DNA of 64,000 bases. Source: Ralstonia sp. SET104. GTDB lineage: Bacteria > Pseudomonadota > Gammaproteobacteria > Burkholderiales > Burkholderiaceae. The stretch's first letter is position 1, and each line of letters opens with the position of its first letter. Position numbers and translations under genes: made by a program. The notes under the pieces were generated by a model. It ran no database searches and was not told the DNA's origin. It saw nothing but the letters and a program-made list of their open reading frames with translations. The stretch is from the NCBI RefSeq assembly GCF_003851545.1, contig NZ_BHVX01000016.1, positions 1 through 64,000 of the forward strand, in the 5' to 3' direction. This document shows positions 19,537 through 28,837 of the stretch, piece after piece.

Positions 19537-20364
19537 GTGGGCACGAACGGCAAGAACCTGATTGACGAGTATCGTTTCGACGGCAGCAACAAGCTCAAGA
19601 TTGCCAAGGTGGACGCCTCCAGCAAGCCGTTCTCCACCGGCAACAAGGCGGATGACAATGCGCGGCTGGCCGAGGTATCTGCCAGGCTCGATGCGCTGCA
19701 GGATGTGTTTTATGCCGAGCACCGGCGCAAGGTGCTGGTGATCCTGCAGGGTATGGATACCTCTGGCAAGGACGGTACCGTGCGCAGTGTCTTCCGCGCG
19801 ATGGACCCCCTCGGTTTGCGCGTAGTTGGTTTCAAGGCGCCGACGCCGCAGGAACTTGCACACGATTACCTCTGGCGCGTGCACGCCCAAGCGCCGGCGC
19901 GCGGCGAAATCGTCATCTTCAACCGCAGCCACTACGAAGACGTACTCATCACGCGTGTGCATGGCGACATCGACGCGGCCGAATGCAAACGCCGCTACGG
20001 GCACATCAACGCGTTCGAGCAGATGCTGGCCGATACCGGCACGACCATCGTCAAATGCTTCCTGCACATGTCGAAAGACGAGCAGCGCAAGCGGCTGCAG
20101 GAACGCATCGACGATCCGCACAAACACTGGAAGTTCGACCCGGCCGATATTGCAGAGCGCGAGTTTTGGGATGGCTACATGGAGGCCTACGAGGCGGCCA
20201 TCAACGCCACCGCGACGCCGGAGGCCCCCTGGTATGTGGTTCCTGCGGATTCCAAGACGCATCGGAATGTGATGGTCGCGGAGGTTTTGCTGCAGGTGTT
20301 TGAGGCGATGAAGCCTCAGTATCCGGAGGGGAATCCGGCGTTTGAGACGATGAGGATTGAGTAA
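19537..20364 (+). CDS. ppk2: Polyphosphate kinase 2 family protein
   Basis: PPK2 enzymes transfer phosphate between polyphosphate and nucleotides, mostly to phosphorylate ADP/GDP or AMP. The 275-residue protein starts at a GTG after AAGGAGATCCC. It contains the Walker A-like GMDTSGKDGT near residue 72, the following SVFRAMDPLG, the lid/Walker B region IFNRSHYEDVLITRVHG near residue 128, and HKHWKFDPADIAERE. The single ~270-residue domain matches one-domain PPK2s (class I or III); substrate preference is not evident. It lies 48 bp after dapF and may be cotranscribed. Confidence 0.93.
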   Translation: MGTNGKNLIDEYRFDGSNKLKIAKVDASSKPFSTGNKADDNARLAEVSARLDALQDVFYAEHRRKVLVILQGMDTSGKDGTVRSVFRAMDPLGLRVVGFKAPTPQELAHDYLWRVHAQAPARGEIVIFNRSHYEDVLITRVHGDIDAAECKRRYGHINAFEQMLADTGTTIVKCFLHMSKDEQRKRLQERIDDPHKHWKFDPADIAEREFWDGYMEAYEAAINATATPEAPWYVVPADSKTHRNVMVAEVLLQVFEAMKPQYPEGNPAFETMRIE

Positions 20365-20439
20365 GGTTTTTTTTGCTCGTGGTCCATCCGCCTTTCGTAC
20401 CCTGCCGGGCGCGAAATAACGGCTAAACCCAACAAACAA

Positions 20440-20471
20440 AAAACAAAACCCCGGTGATCACTCAACCGGGG
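20440..20471 (-). terminator. pyrE terminator
   Basis: Read on the minus strand, CCCCGGT and its complement ACCGGGG (20449-20471) enclose a 9-base loop. The stem is followed by a T-rich run, seen as AAACAAAAAACAAAA on the plus strand. It lies 27 bp past the pyrE stop. Confidence 0.75.
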
Positions 20472-20498
20472 GCTTCAAACCAAAAACAATAAGAAGGA

Positions 20499-21176
20499 TC
20501 AGATCGCGCTAACGCCGTATTTGTCGCGATAGGCTGCAGCCTTATCCCGATACCCCGCCAGCGCTGGATCGCCAGCCCCATCCAGGTACCCCAGCAAGTC
20601 ATCCAGATTGGCAATCGACACAACGGGCATCCCATACTGCGCCTGCACCTCCTGCACCGCAGAGCGCTCCCCGATATCCACCGCATTGCCGCTGCGCTCC
20701 ATCCGGTCCATCAGGATCAGCACGGCAGCAGGCGTGGCACCCGCGGCGCGAATCAGCTCTACCGACTCGCGCACCGAGGTACCGGCAGAAATCACGTCAT
20801 CCACAATCACTACGCGCCCGCCCAGCTTGGCGCCGACGAGGCTGCCGCCTTCGCCGTGGTCCTTCGCTTCCTTGCGGTTGTACGCAAAGCCCACATTGCG
20901 CCCCATGCCCGCCAGCGCCACGGCGGTGGCCGATGCCAGCGTGATGCCCTTGTAAGCGGGCCCGAACAGCATGTCGAATTCCACGCCCGAGTCCAGCAGG
21001 GTTTTCGCATAGAATTGCGCGACTTGGCCCAGCAGTGCGCCGTCTGCAAACTTGCCGGCGTTGAAGAAATAGGGCGACGTCCGCCCCGCCTTGGTCACGA
21101 ATTCCCCGAACGACAGCACGCCGGCTTCCACCGCAAAGCGGATGAAGGATTGGCGCAACTCGCTGTTTTGGCTCAT
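20499..21176 (-). CDS. pyrE: Orotate phosphoribosyltransferase
   Basis: PyrE joins orotate to PRPP to give OMP in pyrimidine synthesis. The 225-residue protein begins MSQNSELRQSFIRFAVEAG. It has the substrate loop region KAGRTSPYFFNAGKF, the flexible catalytic loop NRKEAKDHGEGG near residue 105, and the PRPP-binding motif VVIVDDVISAGTSVRE near residue 128. The length matches the E. coli-type enzyme. It is divergent from exonuclease III with only 32 bp between start codons, so the promoters overlap. Confidence 0.97.
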   Translation of the reverse strand: MSQNSELRQSFIRFAVEAGVLSFGEFVTKAGRTSPYFFNAGKFADGALLGQVAQFYAKTLLDSGVEFDMLFGPAYKGITLASATAVALAGMGRNVGFAYNRKEAKDHGEGGSLVGAKLGGRVVIVDDVISAGTSVRESVELIRAAGATPAAVLILMDRMERSGNAVDIGERSAVQEVQAQYGMPVVSIANLDDLLGYLDGAGDPALAGYRDKAAAYRDKYGVSAI

Positions 21177-21208
21177 CTTTTTTCTCTGGTCTGCAAAAAA
21201 GTCCCGCC

Positions 21209-21994
21209 ATGTTACGCATCATTTCCGCCAACCTCAACGGCGTTCGCTCTGCCTCCAGCAAGGGCTTTTTCGATTGGATGGGCAAGCAGGACGCCGATTT
21301 CGTCTGCGTGCAGGAGCTGAAATGCGCGCAAGACGACATGACGCCCGAGTTTCTCGCGCCGCACGGCTATCACGGCGTCTTCCAGCACGCGGTGAAGAAG
21401 GGCTACAGCGGCGCGGGCCTGTACACGCGCCACAAGCCGGACGAGGTCATCATCGGCTTCGATAACGGCGAGTTCGATGCCGAAGGCCGTTACGTCGAGG
21501 CGCGCTACGGCAAGCTGTCGATCATTTCCGTCTACGTGCCGTCGGGCTCCAGTGGCGAAGAGCGCCAGCAGGCCAAGTTCCGCTTCATGGACTTGTTCAT
21601 GGCGCACCTGAAAGACCTGCGCCACGAAAAGGGCCGCGAGGTCGTGCTGTGCGGCGACGTCAACATCGTCCACAAGGAAATCGACATCAAGAACTGGAAG
21701 GGCAACCAGAAGAACTCCGGCTGCCTGCCCGAAGAGCGCGCATGGCTGACCAAGTTGTTCGACGAGGTCGGTTATGTGGACGTGTTCCGCACGCTGGACC
21801 AGCGCCCCGAGCAGTACACGTGGTGGAGCAACCGCGGCCAGGCGTATGCGAAGAACGTCGGGTGGCGGATCGATTACCAGATCGCCACGCCGGGCATTGC
21901 CGCCACGGCGCGCCGCACGTCGGTGTTCAAGGACATCAAGTTCAGCGACCATGCGCCGCTGATCATTGATTACGACACCAAGCCGCACTGGTAA
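21209..21994 (+). CDS. xth: Exodeoxyribonuclease III / AP endonuclease
   Basis: This base-excision-repair nuclease cuts abasic sites and degrades duplex DNA 3' to 5'. The 261-residue protein starts [21 protein letters not shown] and has the metal-binding QELKCAQDD (Glu), the [15 protein letters not shown] segment with the catalytic Asp/Asn near residue 152, [21 protein letters not shown] near residue 207, and the closing [11 protein letters not shown] with the catalytic His. These are all exonuclease III family positions. Confidence 0.96.
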   Translation: MLRIISANLNGVRSASSKGFFDWMGKQDADFVCVQELKCAQDDMTPEFLAPHGYHGVFQHAVKKGYSGAGLYTRHKPDEVIIGFDNGEFDAEGRYVEARYGKLSIISVYVPSGSSGEERQQAKFRFMDLFMAHLKDLRHEKGREVVLCGDVNIVHKEIDIKNWKGNQKNSGCLPEERAWLTKLFDEVGYVDVFRTLDQRPEQYTWWSNRGQAYAKNVGWRIDYQIATPGIAATARRTSVFKDIKFSDHAPLIIDYDTKPHW

Positions 21995-22134
21995 AGCGGC
22001 ATAAAAATCACTTTATTGCGCTGCCGCAGAAATTTCTGTGGCAGCCGCTACAATGCAAAACTCACGCGCCAAGGCTCATTCAAAAACGTAGGCTGGCGCT
22101 GTGTTTTGCCCACAGTTTTTTTAGCGAGATCACC

Positions 22135-23148
22135 ATGGCATGCAAGGTTTTCGTCGACGGTCAGGAAGGCACCACCGGCCTTCGCTTGCTCGACTATCTG
22201 TCGCAACGCGACGATATCGAGCTTCTGCGCATCGCCGAAGACAAGCGCAAGGATTCGGCCGAGCGCGCCAAATTCCTGAATGCCGCCGATGTCGCGTTTC
22301 TGTGCCTGCCCGACGTTGCCTCGCGCGAGGCTGTCTCGCTGGTCAACAACCCGAACACCTGCATCATTGACGCCAGCACCGCGTTCCGCACGTCGGACGA
22401 TTGGGTCTATGGCCTGCCGGAACTGGCCCGCGGCCAGCGCGAGCGCCTGCGTGCCTCCAAGCGCATCGCCGTGCCGGGCTGCCACGCCAGCGCGTTTGTG
22501 CTGCTGATGCGCCCGCTGGTGGAAGCGGGCATCGTCCCGGCCGATTACCCGGTCACTGCGTTCTCGCTCACGGGCTACAGCGGCGGCGGCAAGGCGATGA
22601 TTGCCGACTACCTGGCGGCCAATAACCCGAAGCTCGATAGCCCGCGCCCGTACGCGCTGGCGCTGGCGCACAAGCATCTGCCCGAGATGCGCGTGCAGAG
22701 CAAGCTGAGCCTGTCGCCGATCTTCACGCCGGTGGTAGGCAACTTTCTCAAGGGCCTCGCCGTGACGATCGGTCTGCACCCGCAACATCTGGCGCGCAAG
22801 GTGAGCCCGGCGGATGTAGCCAAGGTGCTGGCTGATTACTACCAAGGCGAGCAGTTCATCCGCGTGGCCCCGGCCGACAACGTGGCAACGCTCGACAACG
22901 GCTTCTTCGACGTGCAGGGCGCCAACGACACCAATCGTGCCGACCTGTTCGTGTTCGGCTCGGACGAGCGCATGGTTGTCACCGCCCGCCTGGACAACCT
23001 GGGCAAGGGCGCAGCCGGTGCGGCGGTGCAATGCATGAACGTGCACTTGGGCGTGGATGAAGCGACCAGCCTGCATGTGGATGCGCCGATTCCCGCGGCA
23101 GGCGCCGAGCACGCCGTGCGCGAAGCCGCGCCGGGTTTTGCAAGCTGA
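22135..23148 (+). CDS. argC: N-acetyl-gamma-glutamyl-phosphate reductase, short type
   Basis: ArgC reduces N-acetylglutamyl-5-phosphate to the semialdehyde in arginine synthesis. The 337-residue protein starts [22 protein letters not shown], the NAD(P)-binding opening of the shorter AGPR class. The catalytic cysteine is in [12 protein letters not shown] near residue 122, and [15 protein letters not shown] follows. Presence of both argC here and rocF/rocD at 30-32 kb means arginine can be made and degraded. A terminator follows. Confidence 0.95.
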   Translation: MACKVFVDGQEGTTGLRLLDYLSQRDDIELLRIAEDKRKDSAERAKFLNAADVAFLCLPDVASREAVSLVNNPNTCIIDASTAFRTSDDWVYGLPELARGQRERLRASKRIAVPGCHASAFVLLMRPLVEAGIVPADYPVTAFSLTGYSGGGKAMIADYLAANNPKLDSPRPYALALAHKHLPEMRVQSKLSLSPIFTPVVGNFLKGLAVTIGLHPQHLARKVSPADVAKVLADYYQGEQFIRVAPADNVATLDNGFFDVQGANDTNRADLFVFGSDERMVVTARLDNLGKGAAGAAVQCMNVHLGVDEATSLHVDAPIPAAGAEHAVREAAPGFAS

Positions 23149-23169
23149 TCGCCAAAACAGCAGAAACGA

Positions 23170-23193
23170 AAAACGCGCCTTGGGCGCGTTTTT
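23170..23193. terminator. Terminator between argC and the SPFH gene
   Basis: AAAACGCGCC ttg GGCGCGTTTT followed by TTC forms a strong stem with flanking A and T runs. It lies 22 bp after argC and 23 bp from the convergent SPFH gene, and can act in both directions. Confidence 0.87.
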
Positions 23194-23215
23194 CTTTGGT
23201 GCATTGGCTTGACCG

Positions 23216-24124
23216 TTAGTGGCTCTGCCCCGTCGCGGGGATGTTGAACAGCATGCCGCCGCCATTGCCGCCTGCCATCACGGTCGGCGTCACGCCGTTC
23301 CACTTCTCGATGGCGGCGCGCTCCAGCTTCAGGCGTTCCCACGCCAGCAGCCGGTCATCCAGCGACGAGGCCAGCGCGTGGTTGGCGGCGGCTTCACCTT
23401 CGGCAATCGCCACCTTCTTCTTGGCCTCTGCCTGCGCGGAGCGCACTTCGTTCTCGGTGCGGATGGCGTCCTGGATGGCTTTGGTCTTCGCGCTCACCGC
23501 GTCGAGCAGCGCACGCGGCGGGCGCAATGAACCGACGATACCGAACTGCTTGATCGACACGCCCAGCGGCGCGAGCCGGATGTCGAGTTCCTTGGTCAAT
23601 CGCGCGACGAATTCTTCCTTCTTGCCGCCGTTCACATCGTCAAAGTTGTATTCCGAGCCGATAGCGACGATCACGTTGCGCGCCGTGTCGCGCAGGTAGC
23701 CGTGCGTGAAGGTCTCGATGTGGTCCGCGCGGAAGTTGGTGTAGAACGCTGGAACCTTGTCGCGGTCGAGCTGGTACGAGACGGCCACGTCCACGTTCAC
23801 GGGCACGGCATCTTTGGTGTTGAAGGTCAGCTCTTCATTGAGCGCATGGCCTTCGTTCAGGTCGTGCGTCCAAATCACGCGCTGCACGAAGGTCGGGTAT
23901 TGGATGATCGCCGTTTGTATCGGGTTGTAGAACACGAATCCGGTGACGACGTTTTCATGCGTGATGCCGCGATCGACCAGCCGGTTGATCTTGATGCCCG
24001 TGTAACCGGGCGGAATGATCTGCCAGTTCAGCAGGAAGGTGCGCGCGATCACCAGCGCCGCCAGGGCGCCGAAGACGAACGCGAGCAGTTTGATCGGCAG
24101 CTTGCTTGCCGTGACTTGAGGCAT
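23216..24124 (-). CDS. SPFH/prohibitin-family membrane protein
   Basis: The 302-residue protein has one N-terminal transmembrane helix (LLAFVFGALAALVIARTFLL). A PHB/SPFH domain follows from about residue 38 to 210 (IPPGYTGIKINRLVDRGI, VNVDVAVSYQLDRDKVP, RDTARNVIVAIGSEYNFD). A charged coiled-coil-prone segment, AIRTENEVRSAQAEAKKKVAIAEGEAAAN, follows in turn. Such proteins form oligomeric scaffolds in the inner membrane, often with proteases. No NfeD-type partner is adjacent. Specific role unknown. Confidence 0.87.
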   Translation of the reverse strand: MPQVTASKLPIKLLAFVFGALAALVIARTFLLNWQIIPPGYTGIKINRLVDRGITHENVVTGFVFYNPIQTAIIQYPTFVQRVIWTHDLNEGHALNEELTFNTKDAVPVNVDVAVSYQLDRDKVPAFYTNFRADHIETFTHGYLRDTARNVIVAIGSEYNFDDVNGGKKEEFVARLTKELDIRLAPLGVSIKQFGIVGSLRPPRALLDAVSAKTKAIQDAIRTENEVRSAQAEAKKKVAIAEGEAAANHALASSLDDRLLAWERLKLERAAIEKWNGVTPTVMAGGNGGGMLFNIPATGQSH

Positions 24125-24439
24125 GAGGTTCCCCTTGATTGTTGATTTGCTCTGAGGTGTCGGCTGGCGGGGCGGGTGTGCTGCAAATGCAATCGCAGAG
24201 GCCCGCTGCTGGCGCAGGAATCGTCAGCGATTCCCGTCAGGGATGGCCGCGCCCGGTGGGCGGGTGGTGGCAAGCGCGCTTGCCAATGGTGATCAGGTGG
24301 TGAGCATCAATACGACCGAGGTGCCGCATTGCAAAGCCCGGATGTTGCGATGCACAAAGTATAGGCCGGCGCCGGATTTTTGCTCCCCTCCGGAAGCACT
24401 AGAGCGGCGCTTCGAATGCGTCGGCGGTGAGCGCTCGGA
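24125..24439. other. Intergenic region with a small hairpin
   Basis: No gene found in these 315 bp. A short perfect hairpin, GGAATCG tcag CGATTCC, lies at 24217-24234, without a T-run. The region should contain the promoter of the minus-strand SPFH gene and the 3' end of the ydcF-like transcript. Confidence 0.4.
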
Positions 24440-25195
24440 TCAGGCGTCGCCGGGGTGGATGCGCGCCGGGTTCCAGCCGAGCGCGTTGTACACGTGATAG
24501 CGGGCAATGCCGATCCACTCGTGCAGCGCGAAATCCGCTAGCGCAAAGTTGTACGCCATCGGCAGCGGTGATGCGGTGGCCTGCAGATCGTCGGCGCGTA
24601 CGGGAATCGGCGCCATGCCGAAATGCGCGAAGTACAGCAGGCTGCGCCGCAGGTGGATGGCCGACGACACCAGCACTGTGCGATCAGCCGCGTATTGCGC
24701 GAGCACCCCGCGCGAGAACTGCGCGTTCTGCCACGTGTTCATGCTCTTGGGCTCTATGAGCACGTCGGCATTGTCGACACCGAGCGCGACGAGTTCGCGG
24801 CGATACACCGTGGCTTCGGCCGCGCCGTGGTGGCGCGCGTCGCCGCCGCTGACGAGGATCTTGCAATCGCCATCGGCCTTGCGGCACGCCTGATACAACT
24901 GCGTGGCCTCCACCAGGCGCGGATACGAGAACAGCCCCGGCTCAACCGAGTCGCCCACGCGGAACGTGCCTGCGCCCAGCAGCACGATGGCATTGCGCGC
25001 GCCCCATTGGATGCGTGGCTCGTTCTCGAACGGCTTTTCCAGCGAATCGAGCAACCACGCCGGTAGCGGCCCGCAGCCGATTGCCATGACCAGCGCACCG
25101 CAGACCACTGCCACCCCGCGCGCAGCACGACGCCGGCCGCGTGCGGCAAACACCGCTGCCACGATCACCAGCACACACAGGATGGTCAGGCTCAC
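24440..25195 (-). CDS. YdcF/ElyC-like DUF218 membrane protein
   Basis: The 251-residue protein has two N-terminal hydrophobic helices (about 1-20 and 27-47). A DUF218 domain follows: AIVLLGAGTFRV near residue 69, KILVSGGDARHHGAAEA near residue 112, IEPKSMNTWQNAQFSRGVL near residue 147 and VSSAIHLRRSLLYFAHFG near residue 176. These are the conserved positions of the YdcF/SanA/ElyC group. ElyC affects envelope biogenesis in E. coli; the exact reaction of this group is not established. Confidence 0.87.
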   Translation of the reverse strand: MSLTILCVLVIVAAVFAARGRRRAARGVAVVCGALVMAIGCGPLPAWLLDSLEKPFENEPRIQWGARNAIVLLGAGTFRVGDSVEPGLFSYPRLVEATQLYQACRKADGDCKILVSGGDARHHGAAEATVYRRELVALGVDNADVLIEPKSMNTWQNAQFSRGVLAQYAADRTVLVSSAIHLRRSLLYFAHFGMAPIPVRADDLQATASPLPMAYNFALADFALHEWIGIARYHVYNALGWNPARIHPGDA

Positions 25196-25288
25196 AGGTT
25201 CCTCCAGGTTGGCGCGCCACGCGTACGAGAGGAACCATCGTAAAGAGGAATGGCCGGGCGCGCGACCCGTTTGCTTATGGGGTTGTTT

Positions 25289-26233
25289 CTACCGCCGGAC
25301 CATCGGTCGCATAGGTGCCTCGTCGCCATTGTCGATGGGCGCAGCCCCAAGGTATTGCATGTTCGATCGATACTCCGGCAGTTTCGCCATGGTCATATGC
25401 ATGGCGTCGGCAAACAGCGTGAGCGTTTCGGGCAAATGGCGCGACAGCACGACCATGCGCGTGCGCCCCGACGGGTGCGTCGATAGAAACTGCTTCTGCT
25501 CCACGCCGCCGATCGAGCCCATCTTCTGCCACAGCGTGAGCGCGGCGCGCGGATCGTAACCGGCACGTGAGGCGATGTCCATGCCGATCAGGTCGGCTTC
25601 GGTTTCCTCCGCGCGCGAGAACGACAGCAGGTGCATTTTGGCGCCCTCACCTAAGTCCGTATCGCCCCGGTTGCCGAAGCCGAACAGCTGCGAGACCACG
25701 TTGGCACCCAGGTTGGTGATCTCGCGCTGGCCGGCGCGGGCGCGGGCATGTTCGCGCAGCGCATGGGCGATCTCGTGGCCGAGCGCCATGGCAAGTTCGT
25801 CATCCGTCAGCTTGAACTGCTCGACCAGCCCTGAGAACACGGCGATCTTGCCGCCGGGCATGCAGAACGCATTCACTTGCGACGAGCCGATCAGGTTGAC
25901 CTCCCACTGCCAGTGCGTGGCGTCGGGGTTCCAGCGCGGCGCCTGCGGGGTGAGGCGCTTGACGATGCCGCGGATACGGATGAGGTCCGGCACGTTATCG
26001 GGCGCCAGCGCGCCTTCGTGCGCGGCGTTGTTGATGATTCCCTTGTATTCGGCCAGCGCGCGCTTGTCGATTTCCTCCGCCGGAATGACCAGGCGGATAT
26101 TGGGCGAAGTGGTGGTTGGCGCTTCGAGCTTGACGCCATCGGCGGGCACGGGCAGCGGGCCGTCCATGGCAATCGACCCCGTCGACAGCGCGAGGCCGAT
26201 AGCAGTCAGCAGAGAGCGTGTTACGCGGGGCAT
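25289..26233 (-). CDS. M48-family zinc metalloprotease, exported
   Basis: The ATG at 26233 gives 314 residues with a cleavable signal peptide (SLLTAIGLALSTGSIAM). The M48 peptidase domain has the zinc motif HEIAH in ALGHEIAHALREHARAR near residue 166, the third ligand in EETEADLIGMD near residue 220, and a C-terminal TLWQKMGS...THPSGRTRM segment. It resembles periplasmic LoiP/BepA-like proteases but lacks the TPR repeats of BepA. Likely role is outer-membrane or periplasmic protein quality control (family inference). It is divergent from ampG with 97 bp between the starts. Confidence 0.9.
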   Translation of the reverse strand: MPRVTRSLLTAIGLALSTGSIAMDGPLPVPADGVKLEAPTTTSPNIRLVIPAEEIDKRALAEYKGIINNAAHEGALAPDNVPDLIRIRGIVKRLTPQAPRWNPDATHWQWEVNLIGSSQVNAFCMPGGKIAVFSGLVEQFKLTDDELAMALGHEIAHALREHARARAGQREITNLGANVVSQLFGFGNRGDTDLGEGAKMHLLSFSRAEETEADLIGMDIASRAGYDPRAALTLWQKMGSIGGVEQKQFLSTHPSGRTRMVVLSRHLPETLTLFADAMHMTMAKLPEYRSNMQYLGAAPIDNGDEAPMRPMVRR

Positions 26234-26330
26234 ATGAGTGAAGGGCCGGATCCGTGCGACATAATATCGGCCAACGCACCGCGCCACGCTACGTGGCAAC
26301 CCGCATTCGCCTTCGCCTCCGGCCCGCCGC

Positions 26331-27611
26331 ATGACCTTCCACGATTATCTCGACATCTTCCGCAACCGCCGCATCGGTGCGATGTTGCTGCTGGGCTTCG
26401 CTTCCGGCCTGCCGCTGGCGCTCACCTCGGGCACGCTGCAGGCGTGGATGACGGTGGAGGGGCTGGACATCCGCACCATCGGGCTGTTTTCCCTGGTGGG
26501 CCAGGCGTACATCTTCAAGTTTTTGTGGGCGCCGCTGATGGACCGCTTCACACCGCCGCTGATGGGCCGGCGCCGTGGCTGGCTGGTGCTCACGCAGGCT
26601 GGGCTGGTGGCGTCGATTGCCGCCATGGCCTTCACGCCGCCGCACGCCGCGCTGTGGGCGCTGGCCGGGTTGGCGGTGCTGGTGGCGTTTCTGTCAGCGT
26701 CGCAGGACATCGTCTTTGATGCCTACAGCACGGATGTGCTGCATACGAGCGAGCGCGGCGTCGGTGCGGCTGTGAAGGTGCTTGGTTATCGGTTGGCGAT
26801 GTTGGTGTCGGGCGGCTTGGCGCTGTATCTGGCTGATCGCGTGATGGGCTGGAGCAACATGTACCTGCTAATGGCCGGGCTGATGGCGCTGGGCATCTTC
26901 ACCACGCTGTGGTCGCCCGAGCCCGAGGTGTCGGCGCGCCCGCCGCGCAGCCTGCAGGAAGCGGTGGTTGGCCCGCTGCAGGATTTCTTCTCGCGCCGCG
27001 GCGCGTGGGCGCTGCTGGCGCTGATCGTGTTCTACAAGCTGGGCGATGCGTTTGCGGGCAGCCTGTCGACCACGTTCCTGATCCGGGGTGTTGGCTTTTC
27101 GGCCGGCGAGGTGGGCATCGTCAACAAGACATTGGGGCTGGCGGCCACCATCGTCGGCGCGCTGTATGGCGGCACGCTGATGGTGCGGCTGGGCCTTGTG
27201 CGCGCGCTGCTGCTCTTCGGCGCGCTGCAGGCGGTGTCGAACCTGGGCTACTGGGTGCTGGCCGTCACGCCGCAACATCTGTGGACGATGGCCGTGGCCA
27301 TCGGCATCGAGAACCTCTGCGGCGGCATGGGCACGGCAGCCTTCGTGGCACTGCTGATGGCACTGTGCAACCGGTCGTTCTCGGCGACGCAGTATGCGTT
27401 GCTCTCGGCGCTGGCCTCCGTTGGCCGCGTGTACGTCGGGCCAACCTCGGGCTACCTTGTGGAAGCCTATGGCTGGCCCGCCTTCTATCTGATGACTGTG
27501 GCGTTTGCGTTGCCCGGCCTCGTGGTGCTGTGGTGGATGCGCGGCACGATCGGCCGCTACGAAGCCGAGCAGAACGAACGTGCCCTGGAAGCCAAGGCCG
27601 CGTCAGCCTGA
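26331..27611 (+). CDS. ampG: AmpG-family muropeptide permease
   Basis: AmpG imports GlcNAc-anhydroMurNAc peptides for cell-wall recycling. The 426-residue MFS protein has about 12 hydrophobic helices. AmpG-type signatures include LLLGFASGLPLALTSGTLQAWM at the N-terminus, FKFLWAPLMDRFTPP near residue 63, and SASQDIVFDAYSTDVL near residue 122. It ends in a short charged tail. Neighbouring MidA, ElyC-like and M48 genes do not form an operon with it. Confidence 0.92.
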   Translation: MTFHDYLDIFRNRRIGAMLLLGFASGLPLALTSGTLQAWMTVEGLDIRTIGLFSLVGQAYIFKFLWAPLMDRFTPPLMGRRRGWLVLTQAGLVASIAAMAFTPPHAALWALAGLAVLVAFLSASQDIVFDAYSTDVLHTSERGVGAAVKVLGYRLAMLVSGGLALYLADRVMGWSNMYLLMAGLMALGIFTTLWSPEPEVSARPPRSLQEAVVGPLQDFFSRRGAWALLALIVFYKLGDAFAGSLSTTFLIRGVGFSAGEVGIVNKTLGLAATIVGALYGGTLMVRLGLVRALLLFGALQAVSNLGYWVLAVTPQHLWTMAVAIGIENLCGGMGTAAFVALLMALCNRSFSATQYALLSALASVGRVYVGPTSGYLVEAYGWPAFYLMTVAFALPGLVVLWWMRGTIGRYEAEQNERALEAKAASA

Positions 27612-27615
27612 CTGA

Positions 27616-28821
27616 CTAACCCAAGCGGTTCGAGCGGTCGGCATCGCCAAAGCCGGCCAGCGGCAGCGCCGCGTCAATGCCCTTGCCCAGCGCGATGGCC
27701 TTAAACAGCTCGCCCATCTCTGCTTCCGACAGCAGCTTTTGCACGGCGTTGGCCGCTGGCAGGAACTGCATCGGATCGGACGGGTCGAGCGTCATCAGCA
27801 GTTCGCCCACGCCCGTGCTCAAGAGGAAGCGCGCCTGGCTCGTGTAGCCGAGCAGCTCCAGCCCGGCCTCCTGGCCTGCCTGGGCAATGCCCGAAAAATC
27901 GACGTGCGCCGTGATGTCTTGCAGGCCCGGCAGCCAGAACGGGTCATCATGCGCGTGCTGGCGGTAGTGGCACATCAACGTGCCGCTGGCGCGGTGCGCG
28001 TGGTAGTACTCGGCCGCCGGGAAACCGTAGTCGATCAGCAGCAGCAGGCCGCGCTCCAGCGCCGCGCCCGTGCTGCGGATGAAGCCCTCGGCGGCCTCGT
28101 GCGATTCGGTGACGATGTCGTGCGTGCCGGGCAGCGCGGCCAGCTTGGCCGGAAGCTCGGACGGATCGGCCAGGCGGTCTTCCCATTGCAGGCCGAGTTC
28201 TGCATCGAGCACCACGCCGCGCCGGTGCCACACGCCGCCGCGCCGCGCCCACAGCGACACAGGCATCGCATCGAGCACTTCGTTGCCGAGCATCACGCCG
28301 GTGAAAGGCGCGGGCAGCGTGTCGTGCCATTGCGCAATGGTGGCCAGGTCGGACCCAAGCGTGGCGCCGAGTGCCGTCAGGCGCGCTTGCTGGCGCTGAC
28401 GCAATTCGCCAGACAGTTCGACGATGCCGTAGCTATCGGGCCGCACCCCCATCGCATCCAGTTCGGTGAGGATGTCGGCGGCCAGCTTGCCGGTGCCGGC
28501 GCCGAATTCCAGCACGTGGCGCTGGCCCTCGGGCAGCGTTTGCAGCACCTGCGCGATCTGATGTGCGACGGTGCGGCCGAAGAACGGTGTCAACTCGGGT
28601 GCAGTGATGAAGTCGCCACCGTCTTCCACGCGGCGGCCGAACTTGGCCGCGCCGCCGCTGTAGTAGCCCAGGCCCGGTGCGTAGAGCGCCAGTTCCATGT
28701 AGCGGTCGAACGAAAGCCAGCCGCCAGCGGCCGCAATGGCGTCGGCGATCAGGGCGAACAGGCGCGTGGATTGCGCCTGCGCCGCTTCGCTGGGAAGCGG
28801 TAAACTCACAGTTTTGCTCAT
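27616..28821 (-). CDS. MidA/NDUFAF7-like SAM-dependent methyltransferase
   Basis: The ATG at 28821 gives 401 residues (MSKTVSLPLPSEAA). Conserved features are LALYAPGLGYYSGGAAKFG near residue 47, FITAPELTPFFGRTVAHQI, the SAM-binding VLEFGAGTGKLAADIL near residue 106, and MLGNEVLDAMPVS near residue 180. LLLIDYGFPAAEYYH and GTLMCHYRQHAHDDPF further downstream are the hallmark of the DUF185/MidA family. In eukaryotes it methylates an arginine in a complex I subunit; the bacterial substrate is not known. The much longer in-frame ORF crosses into the divergent folM gene and is not used. It is convergent with ampG, 4 bp apart. Confidence 0.92.
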   Translation of the reverse strand: MSKTVSLPLPSEAAQAQSTRLFALIADAIAAAGGWLSFDRYMELALYAPGLGYYSGGAAKFGRRVEDGGDFITAPELTPFFGRTVAHQIAQVLQTLPEGQRHVLEFGAGTGKLAADILTELDAMGVRPDSYGIVELSGELRQRQQARLTALGATLGSDLATIAQWHDTLPAPFTGVMLGNEVLDAMPVSLWARRGGVWHRRGVVLDAELGLQWEDRLADPSELPAKLAALPGTHDIVTESHEAAEGFIRSTGAALERGLLLLIDYGFPAAEYYHAHRASGTLMCHYRQHAHDDPFWLPGLQDITAHVDFSGIAQAGQEAGLELLGYTSQARFLLSTGVGELLMTLDPSDPMQFLPAANAVQKLLSEAEMGELFKAIALGKGIDAALPLAGFGDADRSNRLG

Positions 28822-28837
28822 CGCCGGATTGTAAACA